Part shown: positions 26,801 through 39,323 of the stretch, one piece after another
How positions within the stretch are numbered: the stretch's first letter is position 1
Layout: every line of letters starts with the position of its first letter
From: Capitulum mitella
Taxonomy: Eukaryota; Arthropoda; Thecostraca; Pollicipedomorpha; Pollicipedidae
Assembly (NCBI GenBank): GCA_030062745.1
Contig: CP099839.1
Location: 7,911,118-7,975,117 of the forward strand
Direction of reading: 5' to 3'
DNA: 64,000 bases
Notes under the pieces: model-generated
Seen by the model: the letters and a program-made list of their open reading frames with translations, nothing else
Told to the model about the DNA's origin: nothing
The model's database searches: none
Position numbers and translations under genes: made by a program

Positions 26801-29800
26801 TCCGTCCAAACACAATAGAAATGAATTATTTATAGCTGTTATACACGTAAACCTTACATATGTGCGGCAATCTTACAAACATTGCAATTAGGGTAAGGTT
26901 TGTGCAATGCATCTTGTATGATTGCAGGTGAGGCAGATGAAGGTATGTGTATTTAACCAAGTCTCGTATCCACTGACCACGAGCACCACTTATATTATTC
27001 AGACGTTTAATCAAAATAACAGTGCAAAAGGTGGAGTCTCGGAAAAGACCCTGCGTCCCGGTCTCCGCACTTGCCAGACCAAAATTTAAGGAGCTCCGAA
27101 ACCTGGGTGACGGCCGTGCCATTCTGAATGCTCGTTTTGTTTTGTGACATCAGTGGATCGCGTGAAATTAATTCCAGAGGAGTAAATCACGATGTCGCAA
27201 ATAACTTGCCCATGACCTTAGTGACGAGCTGTGAAGCCATGTCCACTAAGGATTCATTTTGTCTGTGACTCTATGAGAAAACTGATAGTACCGCGAACGA
27301 TTTGTTAAGGGTGCTAGCGAAGCAGACTTGTTCGTAAAGGAGGAGTGGTCCTCGGCGATTATGGGATTTGAACCCAGCACACGAACACGCACTAGGACTC
27401 GGCAATGCATTTCACTGAACCCCTTAGCCACTGCCACCTCCCCGGACAGCCGAGTTGTGGGTGTCCTGTCGGGTGCCTTAGGTCAGCAGAGCATGGCCAA
27501 TCAACATCGCAACCCGCACCCAAACGCACCGTACCTGTGTCCGCACAGATATCACCTGTACAATCTACAAAGGTCGGATAGCCTCTCTCCAGTGACACAG
27601 AAACTCCCCGTCAGGGAAGGGTCGTATTAACAGAGGCTTGCTCAACAGAAGAAAGCCAGAGCAGCGGCGTCCGGACCGAGTTTCACTTCTTTTGCATACG
27701 TCAGGAAGTTTTGCATTGCTTAGAGAGGAAAAACGTAAAAGGACAGTAACATATCTGGACATCATTCCTGACATGAAACATTATCCTCACACTACCAATG
27801 GTTCGGAAACTACGCTGGAGTCTACGTTGGACCTTAGTACCTACCATTACTTGTGTGGCCACCTTTGCATGGCCGTAACTTTTGTGTGTGCTATGTTAAT
27901 GTTCGCATTTATGATAATCTAAATTTCCACGTATACATACATATATACATATATATATATAGAAACGTATATATATATATATAAACGTATATATATATAT
28001 ATATATTTATATATATTGTCCCACCTTGAGTTATGATAACTCAAGGCATATGAAAAGGTGTTTGTAAAAATATACACAAAGCGAGTGTTTTAAAGCGTTA
28101 TTATAGTGGCCGACATTGACAAAAATGAATTCAACTTTGGAGTCCTTGGTACCCCAACCAGCCATATTGTATGCTGTCACAAAAAATTGTACCTTGCTCC
28201 AGAGCATACTCAGGTATTCAATTGGTCATACCTGATATACTTCGCAACGTTGTTAATTCCATCCGTTTTTCTTCAGGAACCTATCTTCTACGAAATGAGC
28301 AAAGCCAAAGACCCATCGGTGGGAGACAAAGCTCTTCCAAACGTGTGTCGCGCCTTCAATAAAGAGGGCTGCAACGACGGAGAATGCGGTGAGTTACATA
28401 TCTGCTTCTTCTTCGTAAAGGACAAGTGTCGTTACGAGGACAAATGTGTCAAAACGCACGTGCTGGCTACAGCACATAACAAGAAGATATTGAGGGAAGC
28501 TGGCTGGATCCATGACAATCAGCACAAGAAGATACTGCAAATGCTGAAGAAGAAACTTCAGGCAGGAACGTCCAAAGATGGCAGTCTGAAGCCTCCCAAA
28601 ATTTGCTTCGCATATAACACTCTCGGATGTCAGAACGACGACTGCAAGGCCTTGCACATGTGTTTGAATCATATCCTAAACAAGTGTGTGGCGGGGGAAG
28701 CGTGTCCCCTTGGGCACGATGTCACCAATGGCCAGCATAACTTACAAGTCCTTCGAAAGGAAAAGTTGCTCGATGTGGAGACAAAAGCTCTCACCGATCG
28801 TCTGCAAGAGATGTACCTTGCAATGAGCAATGAAGCCACCAAGCCAAAGCCGCAAAAGGAACCTGAAGGAATGGAGGCAAAGGACAAAACCTCTTCTATT
28901 GAACCAATGACGACAAAAGGTGGTAAGAAGTCTCCAGCGACGCCAAAAGTGTGCTATGCATACAACGACAAGCTTTGCAAAGCCACAGCCTGTCCGCATC
29001 TTCACCTTTGCTATCACTTCGTCCGAGGCCGATGCAAGGCCAAGGGGGCCTGCCAGAAGGGACACAACATACTTGAAGGAGAGCACAACTTGACCATCCT
29101 GAAGAAGTTCAACCTGATGCAGCACAAAGTTGGAAACGTGCTGACATGGATGCGCGAGAGGTACGAGGCCAAAGAAGCCAACGCCAAGCACGGCGAGGGC
29201 GCGAGTGCCCCCGTGCAGCCGGACCAGGGCGGCGCCCGGCCCCAGAGCCGCGTCCCGGCCGGCGCACCGCCGACCAGCCTCGTCTGCCCCATCTGCAGCG
29301 AGCCGTTCATAAAGGCCACCACGCTGGGCTGCTCGCACACCTTCTGCGAGGACTGCGTGCAGCGCTCGGCGCGCGAGGTGAACCAGTGCCCGCTGTGCCG
29401 GGCGCCGATCGCCAGCACCGTCCGCTCGCTCGTCGTCGACGACGCCGTCGAGGAGTGGGTGGACGGCCTGGACGACGAGGCGCAGCTGGCCCGCCGCCAG
29501 CTGGTGGCCGAGCGGCGGCGCGGCGGCTGCAGGGCTCTGCCAACAGTCCCCGAAAAGCCGGCCGCCAAAAAGCCGCCGGCCGCCGGGAAGCCGCCGGCCG
29601 CCGCGCGTCCCAAGCCGCCGGCGGCCGCGCGTCCCAAGCCGCGCGGACGCGGCGCGGCCACTGTCGTCACCACCGTGACCACCTACCACTGAGGTTCGAC
29701 GGCGCCGGCGGGACCGGCCGCGCTCGAAGGGGACTCTGCCGGCCTGGCTCCGGCAGCGCAGCCCTCCAGCGGAGCCGACCCCGACGGCATGGGCCTCCCA

Positions 29801-32800
29801 CGGGCCAGACCCTGAGCGCATTGTTCCCCACGGACTAGGCCCTAACAGCACGACTCTCCACGAACAAGACCCTGACAACATGGCCTCTCACGAACCAGAC
29901 CCTAAGAATTCGTGTCCCATGGGGTGAATTGAATGAAATGAAATTGAATTGAATTGAATGAATGAAAATTTCCCTAAGCACTGGCAAGATGGTCCCTTCC
30001 CCCCCCCCCCCCTCCGACCGACCATTATAGCATGATTCTCTGTCGCACGAGACCCTGAGAAATGGCGGTCCCACCGACCAGACCCTGACAAAGTGGTCCT
30101 CATGCAAACCCGACCCTGACAACATGATCCCCACAGACCAGACACTGATGGCATTGACCTTCCATGGACCAAGCCCTGACAGAATGGTCCCGTTATGGAC
30201 CAAACCCTGGCGACTTCGTCCTTCCACGAACCCGACCCTAAGAACATGACAACATGGTCCTCCGAGAGGCCAGATCCTTACCACATAGTTCTCCCACGGA
30301 CCCGACCCTGACCACACTGTGCCGCCATTAACTTAATGCCCCGTGGTTATTTGGGAAGGCAAATCGGATCGGACCCATGCCTAAAATGTTTTCCCAGCAC
30401 GTTGAGATGCCAGAAAGCCGAAGGACTGATTTCCCTTCATGTGAAGCGGAGGAGCTCGCAGTGACTTGTTCCTCCCTTTAGCGACAGCCCAGTATTTGGC
30501 TTTTTGACAAGCGTGTGAACGGATTCACCCTGCATGCGAACGGATTCATGAACATTAAAATGGCATCCGGCGTCAGCAGGGTCCTGGCGTTCGCTGGTGA
30601 GCGTGCTTCAAGAAGGCTCCGTGTCCTGCGAGTTCCCGTTGAAAGGATGCTCAGGAGACATTGTGAGCCTAGGAAAGCCGCTCTCCCTCGTGAATGGCCA
30701 CCCCATAGGTGCAAAAGTAAGGAGTGAAGCGATGGGTTTGCGGGGGGACGCACTTGCCAGATTTTTTTTAAATTTACAATTATCATAAAATATGGCAGTA
30801 GCCCCCCCCCTCTCCTTACAACCACGCACGCGTTCATGCGTTCCTGTACCAAGGGCCTTGGACTGCTCAAAATAATAACTATCACTAAAAGAGTTTGAGT
30901 CCCTAAAAGAGGTTTGGGCCGTTCAAGGGCGTCGCCTTCACGTGAAGAAACCAGGGGACTTTTGAATAACTCTGGGCATGGAAGGATGCGTTCGAAATTT
31001 CTGGACTGCGACCCTTTCCATTGGCGTACAGCGTGACTGTGAAACAGGTGCATACTCAGAGAGCAAAGGAACCATGGCATCATGCTGCCAAAATTTGGAC
31101 GAAATTGACAGTCTTCCCAAGATTCAAACTGGGTATCTTTGTACCCAAAGAATATTTTGCGATGGAGGAATACGGCACACTGTTTCTCTCAGGACATTTC
31201 TGGTATGAAAAGCCTGCAGCAATCATCCCGCCACTTGTCCCCCTCGCGGTTCGGCTGCTCCTACGATTGCCGATGGCATCTGCTTCCGAAACGCGGTAAG
31301 GGTATTGAAAGGTAGCGGGGACAGTCACCCAGTCTGTAAATATATGGGTAGGAACCCTTTGTCCACTTCCTGTCTTGCCTGTCTTCTAAATAAGGAAGTG
31401 CGATGTCTGTATAGTTAGTCGAGTAGTAGGATGGACTTTAAGTTTCCCGTATTGTTTTGAATGTTTTCAAAGATCGTGGTGAAACAAAGCGTATATGTTT
31501 GCCAAGTTTGTCTTTAAAATATGCGCGCTTCATCAGCGTTTAGTTCTGATTAAAAAGGTGTCTGTTAAAAATGCACGTTTTGATTATAAATGCTGCTTTT
31601 TCGCTGTCAATCATTAATTATGGTAAAATCCACCAGCAAAGTAAACGCAAGATTGAAGAGAAGGTTGTGCACACATACCAATTCCTTTGAAACTGCTGGT
31701 GCTGTTCACGCGACCTTGAAAGACGACTTTCAAACAATTTCTGCTCGGACACAATTATGTCGGCTCCTGGTGTCCATCGACATGCTTTTTGTTGCTGTGT
31801 TGAGTATACTGTGTGTGATGGTGTTTTGCCCTATTATCTGCAATGCTATGTAATGAAACCATATTATCATTTAGTCTAGGACCATTGTGGCTCTTTCGAT
31901 ACATTGTGATAACCAAGATTCAAAACTTATATTTTGGGACTTTGTCGCTTAGGACCTGGGCTTTTTCATTGTTGCGCAAATAGAATGCCTTTTGGATGTG
32001 CGTTGTGTGAATAAAGGAGAATAAAGAGCGCGTTTTCTCAACACACCTGTTGCGATATATTTTTGCACAAAGCACGCCCCCAGTTGACTGAATGAGCCTG
32101 TTACTGTTCCCCTATTTCAAAAATGTCATTTTGTCAGATGTTATACGTTGTTGATTGTTGCTGTTGACCGGGCTGTCATGGAAACAGTGCAAGGTTTGAA
32201 TTAACATACTGATTCCTGACGATCCATTCGATCCATTGATTCACTTTGTAGTAATGTTGAGGGTTAGATGAATAATTAATATGTTACAAGGAGACGAAAA
32301 GTGGACACAATGGAATGAATGAAAATACATTAGGTTGGAAAAAAATGGCAGTAATGGAAGACGACACCAATGTTTTAGTATGCAAAGAAGACTAGGCCTA
32401 AATATTCAGAATCCGACTAAGGACCCCAAAACACGGACAGTGGCAAGAATAACAACAAGGCACGAGCATAAATTAACAATGTTTACGCCTGACGTGGGAG
32501 TAAAAATATTAGGATGAAGAAGGATTAAACGAAGTTATGGCATAACGAAGACAGCGACTATCCATTGCGCACGTGTATTTTCTCAGGTCGGTGATCATGA
32601 GATGTCATAATCACCCAGGGTATTACACAAAGCCATAATTCATGACGTCCACGCAAATACGAAGTTTCATTCACGATTTTCTTATTTGCCAAAGGTATTG
32701 AAGATTATCTGCTGATAGTTGTAACGCGACTATACTCTGGTAGTTGTAACGTGAAATGCTACTAAAGAGGGTGATTTATGAATTCGGATCAAAGGTGACT

Positions 32801-35800
32801 TGGCTCGCTCGGTACCATTGTCCTTCCATGGGATGAACAACAAGCAAATCACATTCAAATTGTATTTCATCAAGGTCAACGAGACAGAATTCAGTCATGT
32901 ACCATTTTGAAACGCTGACTGCCACGTTGTTAATTGCGCATGCGTTGAATACGAATATTCCCAGGCTGAGGCCAGAGGGGCCTGCCTCTCCGACGGGCAC
33001 CACTGTCACCGTCTCGTAGCTTGCCATTGCCATGGTGGGTACTATCTTCGTTTTAAGTCGGTTCGTAGCACTCCCCCTCCGCAGACTTAAACCGATTCCC
33101 GGCAGGGGGGCTGAATCCGCCCCTCGTTTTTTTTGCTCGCTAATGCCAGGGTTTTTAATGCAGCTTCACGAAACTTGGTGACTCTTCCTAGCTATTCTTT
33201 CTACGTACTGTGGCAACATTTCGTAATTCTATTTTGCTCAGGGGCGGAGCCAGGCAACGTTTTTGGGGAGCCTCAGGCCATTTTTGGCCCCCTTCAGGGT
33301 AAAAGGAAAGTGACTGCCAAAAAATGTCTTTAAGATAGAACTTAAATCTTTATATGGATGCATAGCTAAATAGTGGGGCAATGTGTGAATGGCGTTTATC
33401 TGAGGTCACTTGACAAGGTTAGGTCAACGTGAAAAGTCGAAATGTGGTTTAATGGTGATAATTTTGGCGCCATTTTTTTGGAATGCCGAACCCAGGATAT
33501 GTATGACGTAGAAGGGTGTCCTCTACTTGTTTATCAAGTTTCAGCTTGATATCATGTCGGGTCACGGAACTATGACCTAAAATGTCAGTCCATGTACCCT
33601 ATGTCACAATGGCCGTAAAACGGAATTTTTGAAACAGAGTGAATTTAAATGATTGAAAACGTTTGCAGATAATACTAAACGCATACGAAATCATTCCAAG
33701 TGACTCCAAGGTCACTGGTGGTCATTTAAGGTCAAAGGTCGCAAGTTGGTCTGAAGAGCATTTGACCATGACAGTGCCCGCTTTTTCATGTCCCTGGCAC
33801 CACTCATGCTAACATAATACAAACATTATAATACGATTTGTGCTTCTTTAGCATAACATGACTAGCAGAAGCCAAAAATGTGCTTTTACGTTTTTCGTTC
33901 ATTCAGTTGCTGAAAAACTAATTCTCCTATTTCCGAAACCCTGCGAACGCCTATGAATTTTCTCAAAATTTCAAATATGTGTACCAATGGTAAAAGTCTC
34001 GTCCATAATCTCCCGATTCATGCCAATTTCATCGAAATCAGTCCATAAACTACGAATTTATAAGAAGTCCAAAGGACCCCTCCATTTTGATAGTTTTGCC
34101 CCCTGTATCCACTTCTTTCAAAATTTTGAAACTTCCTTTTTGAAAAGTGTAGTTTACGTCAAGGCACATCGGCTGCCGCTTGTTGCGGTGAAATCGGATG
34201 TGTAGTTCTCGAGATCTTGGGGGGGACGAATCCCCCCCCCCCCTGCCGGGGATCGGCCATACCGTCTAGCTCTCCGAGAATAGAGTTAAGGTTCATTATG
34301 AAACTCACTCACCGTACGAGCGTTGCTGGATTTGCCGTCCTTTTCACCGAGTGATGTGGTGCTAACATCTTTCCTCCCCAGAAATGCCGCGAGCTTCTTA
34401 AAGTCGGGTTCACGTTTCTTTTGTGTGCTCCGTGGAACCATGCTGGATAACAATAACTTTCACGCTTTTTCATTTGTATCAATAAAACTTGTTAGATCGA
34501 AATGTGACCTAGCATTCGTTTTTCTCGCAAAATATGCATGACGAAATTTGCTTTAAAATTTCGATTTACGTCACGTTAGCGTCATGCGATTAATTGTCCA
34601 TGCCCTCGTGCTGAAATAATTTTCATGACCACCAAGCCGTCGGGAGAAGTGGTTATTAAGCTCATGACAGCACTCGAACATGAATATATAGAAACACATA
34701 AAAATGCGGAGTAAAGAGTACAAAGAAGCATGCAGAAATAAAGAAAAAGCGACTGATGAATTATTGGGACAACAAATCGATGAACGATAAAAACGGGACT
34801 GAGACGGATGCATGAGAGAAACGCGATTCACTTCGCCCTGGCTCACTACAGGAGCTCTCCGCCCGGAGTGGAGCCTAATTACAAGGCACTTGGTCTAAAA
34901 AGGACAAAATACTTCCCGCTGCGACTTAGCACGCGCATTAGAGCCGTATACGGTGATTCCAGTAGACGGCGGATCCTATCACTCCGCAGCCAAACATGAC
35001 AACACGTTGCCAAGTGCTTGGGGATGAATGAGGCTGACGAATTATGACGACGTTCCTGTGAGAATGATGGGAAGTCCATTTCTGTCATTCTTTGTGCCAG
35101 ATCGCAAGTGAACTTGCATTGTGATCTGACAGACTGCCGTTCTACGCTGATCCTGGGACAAAGCAGCTCGCTGCCAGTAATCGTGAAGGACGAAAAACCT
35201 GAAACGATGGGCACGGCACGGACACTTAGGCGGACGAAGTAAGGCTTGACGCCATTCCTGCTTTCTTGCCACGCTGGAAATTTCCAAAGACCTGTGACGC
35301 CGTCCCACCATACCACTGGACCCAGGTGTACATGCTGTTGTGCGAAAGCGGTGGAAACGGACCGTGGAGGCTAGCCGGCTGAGAGGTCCGGCCTCAAACC
35401 GAGCGCCGCGGTCCGTGACGAAGTACAAGGGCGCGCCGACCCGAGAGATCCGCGTTTCGAGAAAAGCAGTGGCTTCGTTAGATGCAGTAATATCCGCGAG
35501 GGGAATGGCCCTCATCCGGCGCGCTGCACGATCAGTGCACGTGAGGTGATATCGATAATGTGTTGAGAAAGGATGGCTATGCGGAGCTGATGGAGGCAGC
35601 GGACCAACTTAATCGATATGCGCGCTCTCGAAACGAGAGCATGGAAAATTAGTGGCCAGGTGCTGTTTTGGTGTGCCGATGAACTTAAACGATACATTCA
35701 TGCACTCACCGTTCTATGTCCCGGTTGATGTTTGACCAACAATAGCAAGGTGCCGTCAGGTGTATCGTACCTTTGAGGCCGGGATGCGAGATGTTGTGGA

Positions 35801-38800
35801 GTTTTTCGAAAATCTTACGTCGGCACGAGAGAGGCAACAATGGTCCGGGATACGGCGGTGAGTAATCCCAGTAAATCATGACGTCATCATGAGCGGGAAA
35901 CAACTTCATGCTATATTGATAAGCTGCAGTTTCTTCGTCATGCTTCTGAAGTGTAGCGATAGCGGAAATATGCAAGCATCGACGCGGTCGGCATTGACAG
36001 AGTGTGACAAGCACTTGGCGACAATGCTGTCAAAGCCTCAGATGTTTTCCACTTCAGTGACGTATTCCATAATAACGGAATAATGCCGCTGCTGACAGTC
36101 GTACTTAGCTACCTGTGGGCTGCGGCAAACAATATTCAAAGGCTTACGGCCAGTAAAACGTGTCACGTGGCGGCCTTCGATAAATCCGCGAAAATGAAAT
36201 GTTCCTAGATACGCAGCCGGAAGTTGTCGGTCATAGGCTGAATATCTTCGTTGTGCCTCGCTCAGCTTTTCCGAAAAGAATGCCACAGGCACGGGCTGGC
36301 CGTCCACCACCTGATGCAGCGCGGCGCCGGCCGCCACCAGTGAGCAGTCGGTGACTAAGTAGCATGCGCCACAAGCGGAGAGAGGGTGGCGGAGCGCCCC
36401 CGCGCTCTCCAGAGCCTCTGGCAGCTTTGTAGCACCGCTTTGGCAACTTTGAAAATGACAGAGCTTTTCTTATCCCACGGTAATTCTGCCGTTTTCGCGT
36501 TCAGCCGAGTAAGTTCGGAAACAGGGAAGACTAAATCAGCAAAGTGCGGTATCATCCGTCAGAAAACCTGATCATGCCGAGGAAACGACGAAGTTCGCCG
36601 GATCCGAGGCTTGAGGCATGTCTGCGATAACCAATATTTTGTGGGGTGCCGGCTGTTACGTTACGTTACGCAACCATTACTTGTTACGTGATGTCCTAAG
36701 AAATTAATCCTTGCCCGAAGAAGCATTCCTAGAGTGATATGCGCAGACGATGTGCATGAAGTATTTCCAATACCCTTTCGATATCTTTCATGTTGGTTTC
36801 CTCGTCTCGGGGTGCCACCAGAATGTCATCAGGAAAAAACTACCACACAGTAAAGGTAACGAAGCAACATATCCAGAAGCCGTTGAAAGTTAGTTGGGAT
36901 ATTTCTCAGGCCCATCGACATAAGACCAGTCAAATTTGCCATTGTTTTTTTATGAGCAAGCAGGCAGTAAATCCATCTTTGAAATAGACTGCATCTATCT
37001 TTGAAAAAGATTAAAAACATGACAGAAGAACATGGCAAAAACTTGCCATTAAGGCCGGTTGAGACAATCTGAAGGTGTGGCAAGTGACAGCAGTCTGGTT
37101 TTGTGACGGCGTTCAGGTTTCGGCAATCCCCTGTGATACCCCGCTCGCTTAGGTTTGTTTTTGGGACAAGATGAATGGGTGAAGCCCATGGCGAATTCGA
37201 AGGTCTAATAATTCTATTCTTGAACAGCTCATTCGCATCCCTAAACTTGTTTGGAGGAAAAGACCTTGGACTAGAACTTTGCGGGAGAGGCCTTGGACTA
37301 GAACTAGGGGCAAACCAACGCGTTATACGATTGGTTTGGGGTCAGATTCGGAGATTTTTATCGCACGCAGACCTGTGCACCCGATATGCATCAGCGTGGC
37401 CCTCACTCATAAAGAAAAGATACTTCCAAGTCATATCACCGCAACGGCAAGTCATAAGTCCGCAACGGCACACTTGCCCAGTGCAAGAATTCTGCATAGT
37501 ATCGGCGCATTGTGAGCTATAAAATGTTTCGTGGCCGTGGGGCTCGAACCTCCTTTGTCAGATTCTTAGGTATGCGCTCTTTCCACTCGGTCGCCGTTCC
37601 CAGCGAGCAGAGGTTTTCTGGAATGGGATCAGTCAGTAAACTGCATGTATCGCCAGGCTGCATAATTCGCCAGGCCCGGGCTGTCCGCTCGCCTCCTTTA
37701 ACATGGCCGGAAAGCGTAACAAATTGAGGTTCTATAAAAGAACCATTGTGATGACGCGATTGAGGATCAAGCCATGGATTAGCCAATGCCAATAGTAAGC
37801 AATCCATGATCAAGCCACGATCAGCTGTTAACGCACCGCTGCATATTCGCAATAGTGAAATGGCGCGTGGCGTGTTGCTGTCTGCTAGTGTGTCTGAGAG
37901 AAAACGACTGCTTACAGCAAGGTCGAGGTGTATTTAAAGGAAACAGAAAATAATTCTGAATAGAATATCTTTATTAGAATTTAAAGAAGTGGTCAGAAAT
38001 GTTCAAAATAACATTAACGATTCCTAAGTTGGGTGCCAAGGACGTCGATCACGGCTGCTAACTCGGCAGTCGGCTCCCTGCTACCTGTTCCTTCGTCGGC
38101 GATTGGGTATAAACTGCACGATTATGGTTTTAATAGGCGGAGAAAACATTGTATATCGTTTTGTGACCGTAACTGTCAGAACTGGTCCCATACGCTGCGG
38201 TATTACGGCACTTCAACGAGAGCTACACAACCGCCGACCAATCGATAGGCAACCACAATCTGTCCGCCGAGTCGGCGCACCCGATGGTGCCACTTGTGTC
38301 GCGATCGGCTCGCGCGTTCAGGTGCTGGAGCCTCCGAAGCTTAAACACACACACACACACACACACACACACCTCGATCTGAACTGCAAGTGAAAGCATG
38401 CAAAGCACGCTTTCACCTCCTTCGATTTTGAAAAAAGTCGGCGTCAAGCTGTCTGTGTCAGTGTTGTTGTCCATGGGAATAGCGTTTTTTTTTTTTTTTT
38501 TTTTGGTGATCATCTACTTGCAGGGACGAAGTACAGTGGAATACTTTTCGAAAAGTGATCCGAATGGTGCTATCGATGCTAGTGTTGCTAGTGATGCTAG
38601 TGATGCTGGTGCTAGTGATGACAAGTCGTTTATAATGAGGTTCGCACTGGGTTTGAAGATCGGAGTAGCAGTGCTGCGCAGTAAGGTGGTCGAATCGGTG
38701 AGAGTTTTTGCGCCGTAGTCAACGATCAGGCCAAACGCAGTCAGAAAATCGTTGCCCAAAATGGGTTCCTGGACATCCGACACCACAAAAGTCCAAGGGA

Positions 38801-39281
38801 AAATTCGTCGAGTTCAGGGAATTGATATGGCGATTGAGATCCCGCCAAAAATGCGGTGCGGCTGAACTGTCGCTGTGGAAACCTGCACGGCAGAGGGTGA
38901 TGGCTGTTGCCGTGTAACGGCTTTGCGTGGTAGGGAGATGAGGTATTAGCTCCATTATCAACAATCAAGTCGAGCTTTGTAGAGTCCACATAGGCTGTGA
39001 CCTTCAGGAATGGCAGACCATGCGCAGGACTAATGGTCTGGCGGTTTAGTTTTCTGCCTGAAGGTTCTGCTGTAGCGGTGATTTCCTGCCTGGCGCGATA
39101 ATTTTGCCTGCCGGCGACCTCGCTCGTGTCTGAGTCCAGGTCTTTCAATCTCTCCTCAGTTATACAAAGAATTGTTGCTTCACACTTCCACACTGTATTG
39201 CCACTTGCAGCACGCGCACAGTCACACCGAAAGAAAGATTCTCAGAGTAGCACGGATGGAACTTCCATGTGTCACGCAGTC

Positions 39282-39323
<42 letters not shown>

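Larger units (their letters stand above)
16116..30579 (+). other. Intron 3 of the GT14 gene (14.5 kb, holds a nested gene)
   Basis: Contains a candidate exon at 17328, a large inverted repeat pair, GA/GAGAC satellites, an eroded MITE, a SINE-like piece and the CCCH-RING gene. The stretches 17500-18700, 21450-24400 and 25450-27200 show nothing but short AT-rich ORFs and small repeats. Confidence 0.4.
34880..39200 (-). mobile_element. Ty3/Gypsy LTR retrotransposon remnant
   Basis: Minus-strand order is protease, reverse transcriptase, RNase H, zinc-binding HHCC, integrase core and C-terminal part, the Ty3/Gypsy order. All parts are broken by frameshifts and stops. Between protease and RT lie a SINE-like piece and a CA repeat. 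I see no matching LTR pair at the edges and no convincing gag, so the copy is truncated and inactive. It sits antisense to the host intron. Confidence 0.8.

Noticed and set aside
27340-27442. Functional tRNA gene (minus strand)
   Set aside because: The T-arm is good but the acceptor stem does not pair and no clear anticodon arm forms.
28106-28294. 63-residue upstream extension of the CCCH-RING frame
   Set aside because: It starts at GTG, has no ATG before 28295, reads as AT-rich intron-like DNA and ends at a good splice acceptor.
28742-29881. 379-residue ORF antisense to the CCCH-RING gene (and a nested 222-residue one)
   Set aside because: It is a shadow of the GC-rich coding strand, with no domain.
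29835-30317. 160-residue minus-strand ORF
   Set aside because: Repeated GSGPW-type text comes from the ~30-bp minisatellite.
30478-31083. 201-residue minus-strand ORF
   Set aside because: No domain. It overlaps exon 4 antisense and ordinary intron.
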